This document shows, one piece after another, positions 22,862-23,420 of a DNA stretch of 23,420 nucleotides (its first letter is position 1; each line of letters begins with the position of its first letter). Location: IMG/VR virus record IMGVR_UViG_3300025759_000724, positions 1 through 23,420 of that record. One strand, 5' to 3'. The position numbers were made by a program, and so were the translations under genes. A model generated the notes under the pieces. The model was not told where the DNA came from. It searched no databases and was given only the letters and a program-made list of their open reading frames with translations. The stretch comes from a virus.

Positions 22862-23420
22862 TTAACATTCTCCGTATGATCTGCCATAACCGCCTTCACA
22901 ATCAAGCGGCAAGTCCGGCGCCCATGTAGGACGCACCCTCATTACTTCCTCGACATGGCGCATTGCCTCCTCCACTTCATCTTCGGGGACAATACAACCT
23001 ATCGCATCGTGCACGGTCATTACTACTTTGTATTTCTTAGCAACTCTAAGCAACTGCTCACCTATCACAATGCGAGCCAATGCCTGACAAACGTTCTCAA
23101 TAACCTTCCCACCGTAGATGCGGTTGGGGATTATAGCCCTGCCTTTGCGAGTGTCGTAAACCGTCTCGTCGTACCCGTCCTCTTCCTCTGCCTTTTGAAC
23201 TCGCAGGTTGGGGTACTTTATATACAGTCCGTTGGGTAGGCGTATGCCTGTCGAGCCTTCGACTGTGAGTATTCCAGCACGTCCTAGCTCGTCCACCTTG
23301 TCTTCCATCATGGTCTTGAGTGCCTTGTTTGCATCTCTCCACAGGGCAGGTATTTGCGGGTATGTATCACGATATACATCGATAATTCTCTGACATTCTT
23401 CCTCTGGTAGGTCGGCTCCG
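22862..23420 (-). CDS. polA: Family A DNA polymerase, C-terminal part (5' partial)
   Basis: The frame is open to the window edge: 185 C-terminal residues are visible. Seen: EECQRIIDVYRDTYPQIP, the fingers/palm helix part, RAIIPNRIYGGKVIENVCQA (O-helix-distal and palm), and motif C as TVHDAIGCIVPED with the metal-binding Asp kept, where most family A polymerases have HDE. This is the phage replicative polymerase, akin to T7 gp5 and bacterial Pol I. It leads the operon that carries primase-helicase and SSB. Whether it has a 3'-5' exonuclease domain cannot be seen. The stop is followed by a hairpin. Confidence 0.93.
   Translation of the reverse strand, partial: GADLPEEECQRIIDVYRDTYPQIPALWRDANKALKTMMEDKVDELGRAGILTVEGSTGIRLPNGLYIKYPNLRVQKAEEEDGYDETVYDTRKGRAIIPNRIYGGKVIENVCQALARIVIGEQLLRVAKKYKVVMTVHDAIGCIVPEDEVEEAMRHVEEVMRVRPTWAPDLPLDCEGGYGRSYGEC

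Overview
This window is part of a tailed-phage genome (Caudoviricetes), either free or integrated. The mix of genes suggests an uncultured aquatic podovirus-like phage: a family A DNA polymerase, a primase-helicase, a DUF2815/gp2.5-like SSB, an SNF2 helicase, a RecB-type nuclease and a set of very large internal virion proteins. No tRNA, rRNA, insertion sequence, CRISPR array or host housekeeping gene was seen. Terminase, portal and capsid genes are not in the window. Assignment to marine or freshwater podoviruses is inference from recognised protein families.

Layout: two gene blocks point at each other and meet at about 11,675. The left block (1-11,676, + strand) is a virion module of five genes. 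They are a partial Cys-rich repeat protein (2-472), a 535-aa protein with a tape-measure-like GEFVIP tail, a 267-aa helical protein, a 974-aa protein with a lytic transglycosylase domain, and a 1938-aa protein with an HExxH metallopeptidase motif and a helical/hydrophobic C-terminal region of the phage 'large polyvalent protein' type. The last three are placed like the T7 gp14-gp15-gp16 ejection proteins. Several proteins of the block share a GGI/GGL...GG peptide motif.

The right block (11,673-23,420, - strand) is the replication, recombination and nucleotide-metabolism module, read from right to left: DNA polymerase A (partial), a 183-nt structured gap, a 320-aa unknown, a 63-aa small protein, DUF3310, a 42-aa ORF, a GNAT-like protein, a 57-aa ORF, an SleB-type endolysin, an 84-aa ORF, an SNase-fold protein, a PD-(D/E)XK/Fe-S nuclease, a 122-aa Cys/His protein, a 99-aa HNH-like basic protein, an SNF2 helicase, a 128-aa conserved phage protein, a Zn-finger-SSB fused ORF, a small HTH protein, the primase-helicase and a 64-aa gene. 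Almost every junction is an ATGA, TAATG or TAGTG overlap or a longer overlap, so the block looks like one translationally coupled operon. The endolysin lies inside it, with no holin visible.

The most unusual points are: an in-frame fusion of a Cys-rich protein to the SSB with a strong internal Shine-Dalgarno and start; an SNase-like protein in which the catalytic Glu is replaced; an 86-bp dual-coded stretch; overlapping convergent stops at the block boundary; near-identical 63-bp Cys-rich repeats; and the shared GG motif across virion proteins. Two small genes (57 and 42 aa) were found by reading the sequence, and several start codons were revised from ribosome-binding sites and overlaps.
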